This document shows, piece after piece, positions 9,986-18,247 of a DNA stretch of 64,000 bases. A model generated the notes under the pieces. The model did no database searches and had not been told where the DNA came from. It saw only the letters and a program-made list of their open reading frames with translations. The stretch spans positions 1-64,000 of the forward strand of contig NZ_NVQF01000020.1 of assembly GCF_002592005.1 (NCBI RefSeq). Reading direction: 5' to 3'. The translations under genes were made by a program, and so were the position numbers. How positions within the stretch are numbered: position 1 is the first letter of the stretch; each line of letters starts with the position of its first letter. Source of the stretch: Mycolicibacterium palauense. Lineage in GTDB: Bacteria > Actinomycetota > Actinomycetes > Mycobacteriales > Mycobacteriaceae.

Positions 9986-10786
9986 ATGGAAAAATCATTG
10001 ATCTGGCGCGGCCTGTTGGCCGGCGCCATAGCGGGTGTGCTCGCGTTCGCCTACGCGAAGGTGTTCCTGGAACCGATCGTCGGCCGCGCCATTGACTTCG
10101 AGGACGGTGTCGGCGCGGCGCACGAGGCGATGGAGGCCGCGGCCGGTGGCCACAGCCACGGCTCCGAGGGTGGTGAACTGTTCACCCGCGGTGTCCAGTC
10201 CACCATCGGGATGGGGTTCGGGGTGCTGGCGTTCAGCGTGGCGATGGCGGCGCTGTTCGCGGTGGCGTTCTGCGTGCTGTACGGCCGGATCGGCAACGTC
10301 TCGGCCCGGATGCTCGCGCTGCTGCTCGCCGGGGCGATGTTGGTCGCGTTGTGGATCGTGCCGGCGTTGAAGTACCCGCCGAGCCCGCCCGCGACCAGTC
10401 TCGACGAGACGATCACCCAACGGACCCTGCTCTATCTGCTGATGGTCGCGCTCTCCGCGCTGTTGGTGGTGGCCGCCGCCTATCTCGGCCATCAACTGCT
10501 ACCGAAGCTGGGGGCATGGAACGCGACCCTGGCCGCCGTCGGCTCGTACGTCGTGGCCGTCGCGATCGTGATGCTCATCCTGCCAGGCATCGCTGAGACT
10601 CCGGGCCCGATGCGCGATGACACCGGAACGATCGTCTTCCCCGGCTTTCCGGCGGCCGATCTCTACGAGTTCCGGCTGCATTCGCTGGGCGTCCAGGTGC
10701 TGATGTGGGCGACGATCGGCCTGACGTTCGGGGTGATGGCCTCGCGGCTGCTCGAAAGCGACCGCCGGGAGACCATCGCCGCGTGA
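9986..10786 (+). CDS. cbtA: Cobalt transporter subunit CbtA
   Basis: A 266-residue integral membrane protein with about five to six helices. A histidine-bearing loop (AAAGGHSHGSEGGE, about 50-65) lies after the first helix and probably handles metal. CbtA/CbtB pairs are recognised by comparative genomics as B12-riboswitch-controlled cobalt transporters. It follows cbtB by 39 bases and overlaps the phosphatase-like gene by four bases. Confidence 0.9.
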   Translation: MEKSLIWRGLLAGAIAGVLAFAYAKVFLEPIVGRAIDFEDGVGAAHEAMEAAAGGHSHGSEGGELFTRGVQSTIGMGFGVLAFSVAMAALFAVAFCVLYGRIGNVSARMLALLLAGAMLVALWIVPALKYPPSPPATSLDETITQRTLLYLLMVALSALLVVAAAYLGHQLLPKLGAWNATLAAVGSYVVAVAIVMLILPGIAETPGPMRDDTGTIVFPGFPAADLYEFRLHSLGVQVLMWATIGLTFGVMASRLLESDRRETIAA

Positions 10787-11361
10787 GCGGGCTCGTCCGC
10801 CTGACCATGGTGTCGCACGGAATGACCGACGCCATGGCGGCCGGACGATTCCCCGTCGACGAGCCGCTCAACGCGCTGGGGCGTCGCCGGCTGGCGGACC
10901 GGGCCGGCGGCATCCCGGAGCCGACGGCGGTATGGACGGCGGTGTGCGGGCCGGAACTGCGCACCCGCCAGACCTCCGAGGAACTGGGGCTCGGTGCGGC
11001 CCCCGACGCCGCGCTCTCGGACCTCGACGTCGGCGCCTGGCGCGGCCGGCCCCTCGACGCGGTCGACCCCGGTGACCTTGCGGCGTGGCTGCGCGACCCC
11101 GCCGCCACGCCGCACGGCGGCGAATCGGTGGAGGAGCTGATCGAACGGGTTCGCCGCTGGATGCGGACCCTGACCGTGTTCCCCGAGAAGACCCCCGGGA
11201 CCTCCGGCCGGGTGCTGGCCGTGACGCACCCGGCCGTTGTCCGCGCCGCAGTCCTGACCGCACTGCAGGGGCCGCCGAAGTCCTTCTGGCGCATCGACGT
11301 TGCCCCCGCGGCGCGTGTCGAGTTGCACCACCGGGGAGCGGGCTGGACGCTGAGGCTGTAG
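10783..11361 (+). CDS. Histidine-phosphatase-fold protein with altered RHG motif
   Basis: A 192-residue protein with a GTG start overlapping cbtA (GTGA). The fold is recognisable from CGPELRTRQTSE, LDVGAWRGR, GGESVEEL and VTHPAVVRA, which holds the second catalytic histidine. The signature Arg-His-Gly is VSHGMTD here, so the phosphate-clamping arginine is replaced by serine. Comparable proteins seem to follow cbtA in other actinobacteria. A role in cobalamin nucleotide-loop assembly (CobC-like) is possible but is inference; it could be catalytically weak or binding-only. Confidence 0.75.
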   Translation: MSGLVRLTMVSHGMTDAMAAGRFPVDEPLNALGRRRLADRAGGIPEPTAVWTAVCGPELRTRQTSEELGLGAAPDAALSDLDVGAWRGRPLDAVDPGDLAAWLRDPAATPHGGESVEELIERVRRWMRTLTVFPEKTPGTSGRVLAVTHPAVVRAAVLTALQGPPKSFWRIDVAPAARVELHHRGAGWTLRL

Positions 11362-11383
11362 GAGCCGTCTCGGTGGCCCCTGC

Positions 11384-12181
11384 TCAGACCTCGTCGGGGC
11401 GCAGCACGATCCGGTTCAGCCTGCGCGACACGGCCGCACCCCACGGGACGGCCAGGCGGGCGCCGGTCAACAGCTCGGCGTCGGTCAGCAGGTCGTGGGT
11501 GCGCCCACGGCGCACGGTGCGGTCGGCGAGGACGAGGGTCTCGGCCGACCAGGTCCAGGCGACGTCGACATCGTGGGTGGCCAGCACGACCGCGGTCCCG
11601 GCGTCGGCGAGCGCGGTGAGGGTGACCAGCAGGTCCTCGACCGCTCTCGGGTCGAGCCCCGCGGTGGCCTCGTCCAGCAGCAGCACCTGCGGGCGCATCG
11701 CCACCGCGCCGGCGATCGTCACCCGCTTGCGCTGACCGAAGGACAGATGGTGGGGCGGGCGGTCGGCGAGCTCGGCGATGTCCAGCGCGGTCATCGCCTC
11801 GTCGACGCGGGCCGCCACCTCGGCCGGCTGCAGGCCGAGGTTGACCGGCCCGAACGACACGTCCGCGCGCACGGTCGCGCCGATGATCTGGTCGTCCGGC
11901 TCTTGGAGCACCATCTGCACCCGGGTGCGCAGGCGGGTGCGGTCGGCCCGCGAGCCGGTCAGCGGCGCGCCGTGCAGCCGCACCGTCCCGGTCGTCGGCT
12001 TGGCCAGACCGACCAGCAGCCGCAGCAGTGTCGTCTTGCCGGAGCCGTTGGCGCCCAGCAGCGCGATCCGTTGTCCCGCCCGCAGCGACAGGTCCACGCC
12101 CTCGAAGATCCGTGGTCCCTGCGGGTGGGCGAAGCCGACGCCGCGGAGCCCGAGAATCCCGGGCCCGTCGTCATCCGCCAT
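11384..12181 (-). CDS. cbiO: Energy-coupling factor cobalt transporter ATPase CbiO
   Basis: A 265-residue ABC ATPase that powers the CbiMNQ cobalt importer from the cytosolic face. Walker A reads GANGSGKTT (about 44-52), the Q-loop QEPDDQI, the signature HLSFGQRKR and Walker B LLLDEAT, followed by the H-loop ATHDVD. It is the last gene of cbiM-N-Q-O and overlaps cbiQ by 11 bases. Confidence 0.95.
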   Translation of the reverse strand: MADDDGPGILGLRGVGFAHPQGPRIFEGVDLSLRAGQRIALLGANGSGKTTLLRLLVGLAKPTTGTVRLHGAPLTGSRADRTRLRTRVQMVLQEPDDQIIGATVRADVSFGPVNLGLQPAEVAARVDEAMTALDIAELADRPPHHLSFGQRKRVTIAGAVAMRPQVLLLDEATAGLDPRAVEDLLVTLTALADAGTAVVLATHDVDVAWTWSAETLVLADRTVRRGRTHDLLTDAELLTGARLAVPWGAAVSRRLNRIVLRPDEV

Positions 12182-12917
12182 TCCAGGCCCTCCAGGTCAG
12201 TTCCGATGTCACCGCGATCGCCGCGAACGCGACGGCGGCGGTGGCGAGCCGGGCCGGGCGCACCGGGCGGTCCGCGGTGAGAACCGCCGTCATCCCGGGT
12301 TCGGCGCGCAGGGACATCGCCTCCGAGATGGCGCGAGCGCGCTGTGTCGCCCGCACGAAGACCAGCGCGGACTGGGAGCCGACCACGGTGATGGCCACCC
12401 GCGGATTCCGCAGGCCCAACCGCAGATCCACCGCCTCCCGGGCGGTGCGCGCGGAGCGGATGAGGATGCCGACCAGTCGGTACGTCAGATCGGCGACGTG
12501 GCACAGCGCGGCCGTCACGCCGCCCCGCCGGAACAGGCCGAGCAGGTCCGCCATCAACGTCGTCGCGGCCAGGCCGATCGTCACCGCCGAGGCGGCGATC
12601 GCCCGCAGCGCCGTGTCCACGGCGAGGCTCAGCCCGCCGGGCTCCAGGTGCGGGCCCCCGCGCAGGCTGACGGCGATCGGGACCGACCCGATCGCGATGA
12701 ACACGGCCGGCCCCAGCAACGCGAGAACGAAGAGGCGCACCCGCACCCGGGCGAGGCCCAGGGTCGCCACCAGCACCGCGAGGAGTACGAGAGGCGCCCC
12801 CGTTCGCGGCGGCAGCACCATCGCGCACAGCAGCAGCCCCCCGTACAGCCACACCTTCTCGGCGGCGGGGTCGCTCGCCCACCGACTGCGGGCCGCGCTG
12901 GTCTCGAGTGGGTTCAC
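12171..12917 (-). CDS. cbiQ: ECF cobalt transporter membrane subunit CbiQ
   Basis: A 248-residue membrane coupling subunit with about five helices. The family's cytosolic coupling motifs with Ala-Arg pairs are visible (SARTAREAVDLR, RAISEAM). It docks onto the CbiO dimer and the CbiMN metal-binding part. The start is GTG at 12917, nine bases after the cbiN stop. Confidence 0.93.
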   Translation of the reverse strand: MNPLETSAARSRWASDPAAEKVWLYGGLLLCAMVLPPRTGAPLVLLAVLVATLGLARVRVRLFVLALLGPAVFIAIGSVPIAVSLRGGPHLEPGGLSLAVDTALRAIAASAVTIGLAATTLMADLLGLFRRGGVTAALCHVADLTYRLVGILIRSARTAREAVDLRLGLRNPRVAITVVGSQSALVFVRATQRARAISEAMSLRAEPGMTAVLTADRPVRPARLATAAVAFAAIAVTSELTWRAWNGG

Positions 12918-12926
12918 CGCGGCGGA

Positions 12927-13316
12927 TCAGTCGCTGCCGCGGGTCCCCCGGGCGGAGTCGCCGGCCGGGGTGGCGGAGAGCGCCTCGGCCCGCCCCCGTC
13001 GGCGCCCGGCGTACCAGCCGACCGCGCCGCCCAGGACGATCCCGCCGAGTCCCGCCTGCAGCGCGAACAGCCCGGATTCCACCTCCCCGGGGAGCTCTCC
13101 GACCAGCGGGGAATACCAGGGCTCGTAGCTCTCGTCGATGGTGGCGATCACCTCTTCGGCCTGGCCGTCGGCGCCGCCGAATTCGGCCTGGGCGTCCCGG
13201 GAGTAACCGTAGAGCAGGGATCCCACGGCGATCGCGGCCGCGAGGACCAGCAACCCGATCGACATGACGAGAACCGAGCTCCTGCCCGTGCCGGGCCTGT
13301 CGGTGCGGTTGCCCAT
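12927..13316 (-). CDS. cbiN: Cobalt transporter small subunit CbiN
   Basis: A 129-residue protein with two membrane helices (about 13-35 and 85-105) around an extracytoplasmic loop. The loop shows family features: FGGADGQAEEVI, YEPWYSPL and PGEVESGLFALQAGLGG. CbiN helps load metal onto the CbiM N-terminus. The C-terminal tail after the second helix is longer and more charged than in enteric CbiN. Confidence 0.92.
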   Translation of the reverse strand: MGNRTDRPGTGRSSVLVMSIGLLVLAAAIAVGSLLYGYSRDAQAEFGGADGQAEEVIATIDESYEPWYSPLVGELPGEVESGLFALQAGLGGIVLGGAVGWYAGRRRGRAEALSATPAGDSARGTRGSD

Positions 13317-13319
13317 CGC

Positions 13320-14039
13320 CTACACCTCCTGACGATCGTCGCTACGGTGCTCGTCGCCGGCGCCGGCGGGAACCTCCCTGCCCTTGAGGAAACCGAGGTT
13401 CAGCAGCTCGGAGGAGGCGACCTGCATGAGCACGCGGACGATGACGACGGTGATCAGCCCCTCGACGATCGCCAGCGGCACCTGCGTGACGGCGAAGACG
13501 GTCATGAACTCGGCGAAGCTCTCGGAGAAGCCGCCCTCGGAGGAGGGGAATGCCAGCGCGAGCTGGAAACTCGTGACGACGTAGGTGAACAGGTCGGCGA
13601 CGAAGGCCAGCGCGAACACCGACGGAAGTACCCCGAGCCCGGCCTTGCGGAGCGCGAAGAACACGGCGAACCCGGCCCACGGTCCGGCGATGGCCATCGA
13701 GAACACGTTCGCGCCGAGGGTGGTGATTCCGCCGTGCGCGAGGAGCAGCGCCTGGAACAGCAGGACGATGGTCCCCAGGAAGGCCATCACCGGCGGTTTG
13801 AAAATCGCCGTACCCAGGCCGGTTCCGGTCGGGTGCGAGCTGGAGCCCGTCACCGACGGCAGCTTGATCGCCGACATGACGAACGAGAAAGCGCCGACGG
13901 CGGCGAGCAGCGGACCCGACGACGGCTGCCGCCTGACGGTGAGCGCGACCTGCCTGGCCCCGTGGATGACGAAGGGCGCCGCCGCGATGGTCCAGGCCAC
14001 AGCGTGCGCCGGGGGGAGGAACCCCTCTGCGATGTGCAT
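13320..14039 (-). CDS. cbiM: Cobalt-binding transporter subunit CbiM
   Basis: A 239-residue membrane protein that selects cobalt. ATG 14039 was chosen because CbiM must begin Met-His-Ile (MHIAEGFLPP), the N-terminus whose His2 coordinates the metal. A longer upstream frame would hide it. A second conserved histidine cluster appears in SSSHPTGTG and LAHGGITTLGANVFSM. First gene of the operon, behind a cobalamin riboswitch. Confidence 0.95.
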   Translation of the reverse strand: MHIAEGFLPPAHAVAWTIAAAPFVIHGARQVALTVRRQPSSGPLLAAVGAFSFVMSAIKLPSVTGSSSHPTGTGLGTAIFKPPVMAFLGTIVLLFQALLLAHGGITTLGANVFSMAIAGPWAGFAVFFALRKAGLGVLPSVFALAFVADLFTYVVTSFQLALAFPSSEGGFSESFAEFMTVFAVTQVPLAIVEGLITVVIVRVLMQVASSELLNLGFLKGREVPAGAGDEHRSDDRQEV

Positions 14040-14092
14040 GAATCTGATATGCCTTTCCGCCCAGCACCTCGTGGGCATCGATGTCGGTGCTG

Positions 14093-14282
14093 CGGTCGGT
14101 CTCCTGGCTCACGGGTCTCCCGGACCACCGAGCAGGTGGGCCGGAACGCCGGTGCCCGCCTTCCCGCCCGCACCCAAGGGCGCGGGCAGTGGCACGCAGG
14201 ACACTGACTTCCCGTTCACAGTGGCGAGGGCCGCCCCGGTCTCACACCGGGTTCCCGTACACCGCAGCAGACGGAGCATACC
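14093..14282 (-). promoter_or_regulatory. Cobalamin riboswitch controlling cbiMNQO
   Basis: On the minus strand the element reads GGGAACCCGGTGTGAG, then a GCCACTGTGA box (forward 14216-14225), and ends with GTGAGCCAGGAGACC, the classic order of a B12 riboswitch. It lies about 55 bases before cbiM. It is the longer, standard form, unlike the compact element ahead of cbtB. Confidence 0.95.
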
Positions 14283-14330
14283 TCGCATGACGCGTGTCGG
14301 CGGGGGGCAGTGGTTCGGGCCGGTCGAGGT

Positions 14331-15695
14331 TCAGGCGGGGATCATCGCGAACATCTGTTTGATGATCGACATCAGCCAACCGCCGGTCTGGGTGCCGTGG
14401 AAGCGATCCCAATTGGTCTGCAGGCTGACCACCCACGGCTGGCCCGAACGGTCGACGGCGTACCAGCTGAAGGTCAGTTCGCCCGGCAGGTTTCCGGCCT
14501 TGGCGCCGATGTAGGGCCACTGGGTGCGGTCCAGGTCGATTCCCGGAAGCGCGGAGAGGATGTCGCGCACGGGGGCGGCCGCACCCGTCGAGATCTGTTG
14601 CAGGGCGGCGTGCACGCGGCAGATGTCCTCGGCGCTGCCGTACCACTCGGCGCCGTAGGCCGACGCGGGGGAGTGGGTCCGCAACGGGTCCGGCTCGTAG
14701 GGGCGCGAGCCGGTGTCCTTCAACAGCTCGGCACGTACCTGCGGTGAGCCGTTCTTCCACCGCTCGCGCAGATCCGGCTCGCCCCAGCCGATCGAGAACA
14801 GCTCGTGCATGGTGGGGAACGGGGTCATGCTTGCGGGATCATGGTGACCGGCGTCGGCCAGGGCGCGTTCGACGGCGCGGGTTCCGACCTTGTTGATCAG
14901 CATGTCGGTGGCCATGTTGTCGCTGTTGGAGATCATCGTCTGTGCGGCGTCGCGCACCGAGATCTGTGTTCCCGCAGGCACTTTGTCGTAGGCGGAGGAG
15001 CCCACGGTCTTGCCCTCGTCGGTGATCGTGACGGTGTCGGACCAGGACAGGGTGCCGGCCTTGACCGCCTCGGCCACCGCGTAGAGCACATAAAGTTTGA
15101 AGATCGAGGCCAGCGGCAGGGACTGCTCGGTGTTGCTGCCGGCGAACTGTTCGCAGCGGCCGTCGACGACCTTGGACACCCGATAGGAGTAGCGCGCGCC
15201 CGAGCGCTGCAGTGCCGCATCGACATCGGCCCAGGTGTGCACCGGCGGTGTCTGGGTGGTGACGATGAACTTGTCGACCATCGTGGTGTCGTCGGTGTGC
15301 AGTTCGATGTCCTGCCGGGCTCCGTAGGACGTGATCAGGTGCAGCGTCGCCGACCCGGCGCCGATGTCCACGCCGGCCACGGTGTAGGGCCGCTCCCACC
15401 ACATTCCGTCCATCACGGTGGCGATGTAGTCGACGGTGTCGGGTGCCGCCAGCGTCCTCACCCCGGGCGGCCCGATGGGCCAGTCGGAGTTGAGCATGTC
15501 CATCACCTGCTTGGCGCGCAGGCCCTGCGGGGTGTTGAGGCTGATCCGGGTACCGGAATCCCCGGCGCTGGCCGAGGGTGACGAATTCGCTCCGCAACCG
15601 CCGACCAGCGAAACAACCAGGGCGGCGCCGCACAGGAGCGCCGCGGTGTGCCGGATCGCGCGGCGGGACCTAAGCGTCTGCGCTTGAACCGGCAA
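14331..15695 (-). CDS. lpqF: Lipoprotein LpqF, serine beta-lactamase-like fold
   Basis: An exported lipoprotein of about 454 residues, matching the 452 of M. tuberculosis LpqF. The signal peptide ends in a VGGC lipobox. A domain of about 110 residues precedes the penicillin-recognising fold, with SIFK (S-x-x-K), SDN and KAG in place of KTG. Physiological substrates are unknown; the fold suggests a serine hydrolase of peptides or lactams. The only plausible start near the signal peptide is TTG 15695, inside the last codons of mhuD, so initiation is probably coupled. Confidence 0.85.
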   Translation of the reverse strand: MPVQAQTLRSRRAIRHTAALLCGAALVVSLVGGCGANSSPSASAGDSGTRISLNTPQGLRAKQVMDMLNSDWPIGPPGVRTLAAPDTVDYIATVMDGMWWERPYTVAGVDIGAGSATLHLITSYGARQDIELHTDDTTMVDKFIVTTQTPPVHTWADVDAALQRSGARYSYRVSKVVDGRCEQFAGSNTEQSLPLASIFKLYVLYAVAEAVKAGTLSWSDTVTITDEGKTVGSSAYDKVPAGTQISVRDAAQTMISNSDNMATDMLINKVGTRAVERALADAGHHDPASMTPFPTMHELFSIGWGEPDLRERWKNGSPQVRAELLKDTGSRPYEPDPLRTHSPASAYGAEWYGSAEDICRVHAALQQISTGAAAPVRDILSALPGIDLDRTQWPYIGAKAGNLPGELTFSWYAVDRSGQPWVVSLQTNWDRFHGTQTGGWLMSIIKQMFAMIPA

Positions 15696-15987
15696 CGTCC
15701 AGCACAACCTCGAACTCCAGCAGCGATGCACCCGAAGCCACGGGGTTGCGCTGTTCACCGCGGTGCGCCTCGATGGCCGGCCCGGTGGCCCAGGCCTGGA
15801 ATGCCTCCTCGGACTCCCACTGGGTGACCACGAAGTAGCGGTTCTCGCCCTTCACCGGCCGCAGCAACTGGAAGCCCAGGAAGCCGGGCTGGTTGTCCAC
15901 GGCGTGCGCGCGGTGGGCGAACCGCTTCTCCAGTTCGGGGCCGGCGCCCTCGGGCACCTCGATTGCGTTGATCTTCACCACGGCCAT
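15670..15987 (-). CDS. mhuD: Haem-degrading monooxygenase MhuD
   Basis: A 105-residue ABM-fold enzyme that opens the haem ring to release iron, giving mycobilin products in mycobacteria. All three diagnostic residues are present: Asn7, Trp66 and the haem ligand His75. The sequence is very close to M. tuberculosis Rv3592. It begins the mhuD-lpqF pair and diverges from the hydrolase gene. Confidence 0.96.
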   Translation of the reverse strand: MAVVKINAIEVPEGAGPELEKRFAHRAHAVDNQPGFLGFQLLRPVKGENRYFVVTQWESEEAFQAWATGPAIEAHRGEQRNPVASGASLLEFEVVLDVAGSSADA

Positions 15988-16034
15988 GTCGTCAGGCTAC
16001 CGTGCTTGATCTGCCCGACGGGAGAGCACGCAAG

Positions 16035-16823
16035 ATGGCAGGTATGACGTCGGACCACTCGACCCACCTGACCTTCCGGGGTGGCCGCGGCACGCCGCTG
16101 GTCCTGGTGCACGGATTGATGGGGCGCGGTAGCACGTGGTCGCGGCAGGTGCCCTGGCTGACCGGGTTGGGTGCGGTCTTCACCTATGACGCGCCCTGGC
16201 ACCGCGGTCGCGACGTCGCCGATCCGCACCCGATCAGCACCGAGCGATTCGTGGCCGACCTCGCCGACTCGGTGGCCGGATTGGGGGCGCCGGCGGTGCT
16301 GGTGGGCCATTCGATGGGCGCCCTGCACGCCTGGTGCCTGGCCGCCGACCGCCCGGACCTGGTCGCCGCGGTCGTCGTCGAGGACATGGCCCCGGACTTC
16401 CGGGGGCGCACCACCGGGCCGTGGGAGCCGTGGCTGACGGCGCTGCCGGCCGAGTTCGACTCCGAGCGGTCGGTGCTCGACATCTTCGGCCCGACGGCCG
16501 GCCGGTACTTCCTGGACGCCTTCGACCGCACCGTCACCGGGTGGCGGCTGCACGGCCGCCCGGAGCGCTGGGTGCAGATCGCCGCGGAATGGGGGACGCG
16601 GGCCTACTGGCGGCAATGGCGTGACGTGCGGGCTCCCACCCTGCTGCTGGAGGCGCAGGATTCGGTGGCCCCGCCCGGCCAGATGGCCCAGATGCACGAG
16701 GCCGGCCGGCGGAGCAGCTACGTGCGGGTCCCGGGCACCGGCCATCTCATCCACGACGAGGCGCCGCGGGTGTACCGCACCGCCGTCGAGGACTTTCTGC
16801 GGCCGCTGGTCGGGCGCGGCTGA
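16035..16823 (+). CDS. Alpha/beta hydrolase (Rv3591c-like)
   Basis: A 262-residue alpha/beta hydrolase. The oxyanion segment is LVHGLMGRGS, the nucleophile elbow GHSMG, and the acid and base residues appear in LLEAQDSVAPP and GTGHLIHDEAP. The natural ester or amide substrate is unknown. ATG 16035 was preferred over the GTG at 16002 because GGGAG precedes it at normal spacing. It diverges from mhuD, as in M. tuberculosis. Confidence 0.85.
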   Translation: MAGMTSDHSTHLTFRGGRGTPLVLVHGLMGRGSTWSRQVPWLTGLGAVFTYDAPWHRGRDVADPHPISTERFVADLADSVAGLGAPAVLVGHSMGALHAWCLAADRPDLVAAVVVEDMAPDFRGRTTGPWEPWLTALPAEFDSERSVLDIFGPTAGRYFLDAFDRTVTGWRLHGRPERWVQIAAEWGTRAYWRQWRDVRAPTLLLEAQDSVAPPGQMAQMHEAGRRSSYVRVPGTGHLIHDEAPRVYRTAVEDFLRPLVGRG

Positions 16824-16870
16824 CCGGCATTCGCCCCACGATTCTCACCGACATTCGCTGCAGCGTTCGG

Positions 16871-17137
16871 CTACCGCCGCTCGCCACGGGAGCCCGGATG
16901 GGGCCATACGGGCTGGTTCTCGAACCGGGTGCGGATGGCGTCGACGTCGTGGCTGACCCGCCGGATGTCGGGATCGTCGCCGGGCAGCTGGCTCACGGCG
17001 GGTACCGCGAAGCGAAACCGCCGGGTGGGCCGGCGCAGCCGGCCTCGGCGGCGCGACCGCAGCGTCAGCGCGGCCACCAGCCCGATTGGGGTCAGCAGGA
17101 CGGCCAGGATCGGCAGGAAACTCGGGAATGCGCTCAT
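16871..17137 (-). CDS. Small single-helix membrane protein, unknown function
   Basis: An 88-residue protein: an N-terminal membrane helix (about 6-25), a strongly basic stretch SRRRGRLRRPTRR, then a soluble tail with a DIRRVSHDVDAIRTRFE helix. No family is named with confidence. Good codon bias, an ATG start and the position of the helix support a real gene. It diverges from the GlxA-type regulator. Confidence 0.6.
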   Translation of the reverse strand: MSAFPSFLPILAVLLTPIGLVAALTLRSRRRGRLRRPTRRFRFAVPAVSQLPGDDPDIRRVSHDVDAIRTRFENQPVWPHPGSRGERR

Positions 17138-17208
17138 GGCAGAAAGTGTTGCGACGAGAATATGCCGCCAACAGTGGCGCTACTGACGCTCTACGAGAAA
17201 ATACTGCC

Positions 17209-18174
17209 ATGATCAACACGGTTTCAGCGCTGGTGCTGGACGGTCTGGCCCCCTTCGAATTCGGGGTCATCTGCGAGGTGTTCGGCATCGACCGGTCCAA
17301 CGACGGCGTCCCGAACTTCGATTTCAAGGTCTGCGGCCCCGAGGCGGGCCGGCCGGTGCGCACCAGCGTCGGCGCCGGCCTCATCCCCGACCACGGCCTC
17401 GATGCCCTGGTCGGCGCCGACCTGGTGGCGGTGCCGGCGATCAGCGGCGTCGAGGAGTACCCGCGGGCCGCGCTGGACGCGCTGCGCGCCGCGGCCGATG
17501 CCGGCTCGGTGATCCTCACGGTGTGCTCCGGGGCGTTCGTCGCCGGTGCCGCCGGTCTGCTCGACGGGCGGGCGTGCACCACCCACTGGATGCACGCCGA
17601 CCAGCTGGCCCGGATGTATCCCACGGCCAAGGTGGACCGCAACGTCCTGTTCGTCGACGACGGCAACCTGATCACCAGCGCCGGCACCGCCGCCGGCATC
17701 GATGCCTGCCTGCACCTGGTGCGGCGCGAACTGGGCAGCGCGGTCACCAACGCCATCGCCCGGCGCATGGTCGTGCCGCCCCAGCGCGACGGCGGCCAGC
17801 GTCAGTACATCGACCAGCCGATCCCGTTGCGGTGCTCGGAAGGCTTTGCCCCCCAACTCGACTGGATTCTGCAGAACCTCGACAAGCCGCACACCGTGGC
17901 CACCCTGGCCCGCCGGGCCTCCATGTCGGCCCGGACCTTCGCCCGCCGTTTCGTCGAGGAGACGGGAACCACGCCGATGCAGTGGGTGACCGATCAGCGC
18001 GTGCTCTACGCCCGCAGGCTGCTCGAGGAAACCGACCTGGAGATCGACCGCGTCGCCGACCGGGCCGGTTTCGGCACCGCGACATTGCTGCGTCACCACT
18101 TCCGCCGGGTGATCGGCGTGACGCCGTCGGACTACCGGCGCAGCTTCGCGTGCGCCACCCGCGAGACCGCCTGA
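17209..18174 (+). CDS. GlxA-family AraC-type transcriptional regulator
   Basis: A 321-residue regulator. The N-terminal DJ-1/PfpI-like domain (about 1-175) includes the nucleophile-elbow-like VCSGAFVAG and TTHW. The C-terminal AraC double helix-turn-helix (about 215-315) includes MSARTFARRF and a second helix pair ending in the signature GVTPSDYRR. The ligand is not predictable. ATG 17209 begins directly at the first strand of the DJ-1 fold. Confidence 0.88.
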   Translation: MINTVSALVLDGLAPFEFGVICEVFGIDRSNDGVPNFDFKVCGPEAGRPVRTSVGAGLIPDHGLDALVGADLVAVPAISGVEEYPRAALDALRAAADAGSVILTVCSGAFVAGAAGLLDGRACTTHWMHADQLARMYPTAKVDRNVLFVDDGNLITSAGTAAGIDACLHLVRRELGSAVTNAIARRMVVPPQRDGGQRQYIDQPIPLRCSEGFAPQLDWILQNLDKPHTVATLARRASMSARTFARRFVEETGTTPMQWVTDQRVLYARRLLEETDLEIDRVADRAGFGTATLLRHHFRRVIGVTPSDYRRSFACATRETA

Positions 18175-18178
18175 CCCG

Positions 18179-18240
18179 CCGAAACTGCACGTTGTGACAC
18201 CCCTACCTGGGGTTTCGTGTCACGAGTTGCAGTCTCGAGG
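18179..18240. terminator. Long imperfect hairpin between convergent genes
   Basis: Arms starting GAAACTGCA and ending TTGCAGTCTC pair over more than 20 positions with a few mismatches, around a CCCC/GGGG core. It fills almost the whole gap between the regulator and mutY stops, so it can act for both strands. It resembles intergenic palindromes common in mycobacteria. Confidence 0.6.
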
Positions 18241-18247
18241 TGTGGGC

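Noticed and set aside
11778-14207. 809-residue plus-strand ORF across the cbi genes
   Set aside because: It is entirely complementary to cbiO, cbiQ, cbiN, cbiM and the riboswitch, with no recognisable protein features.
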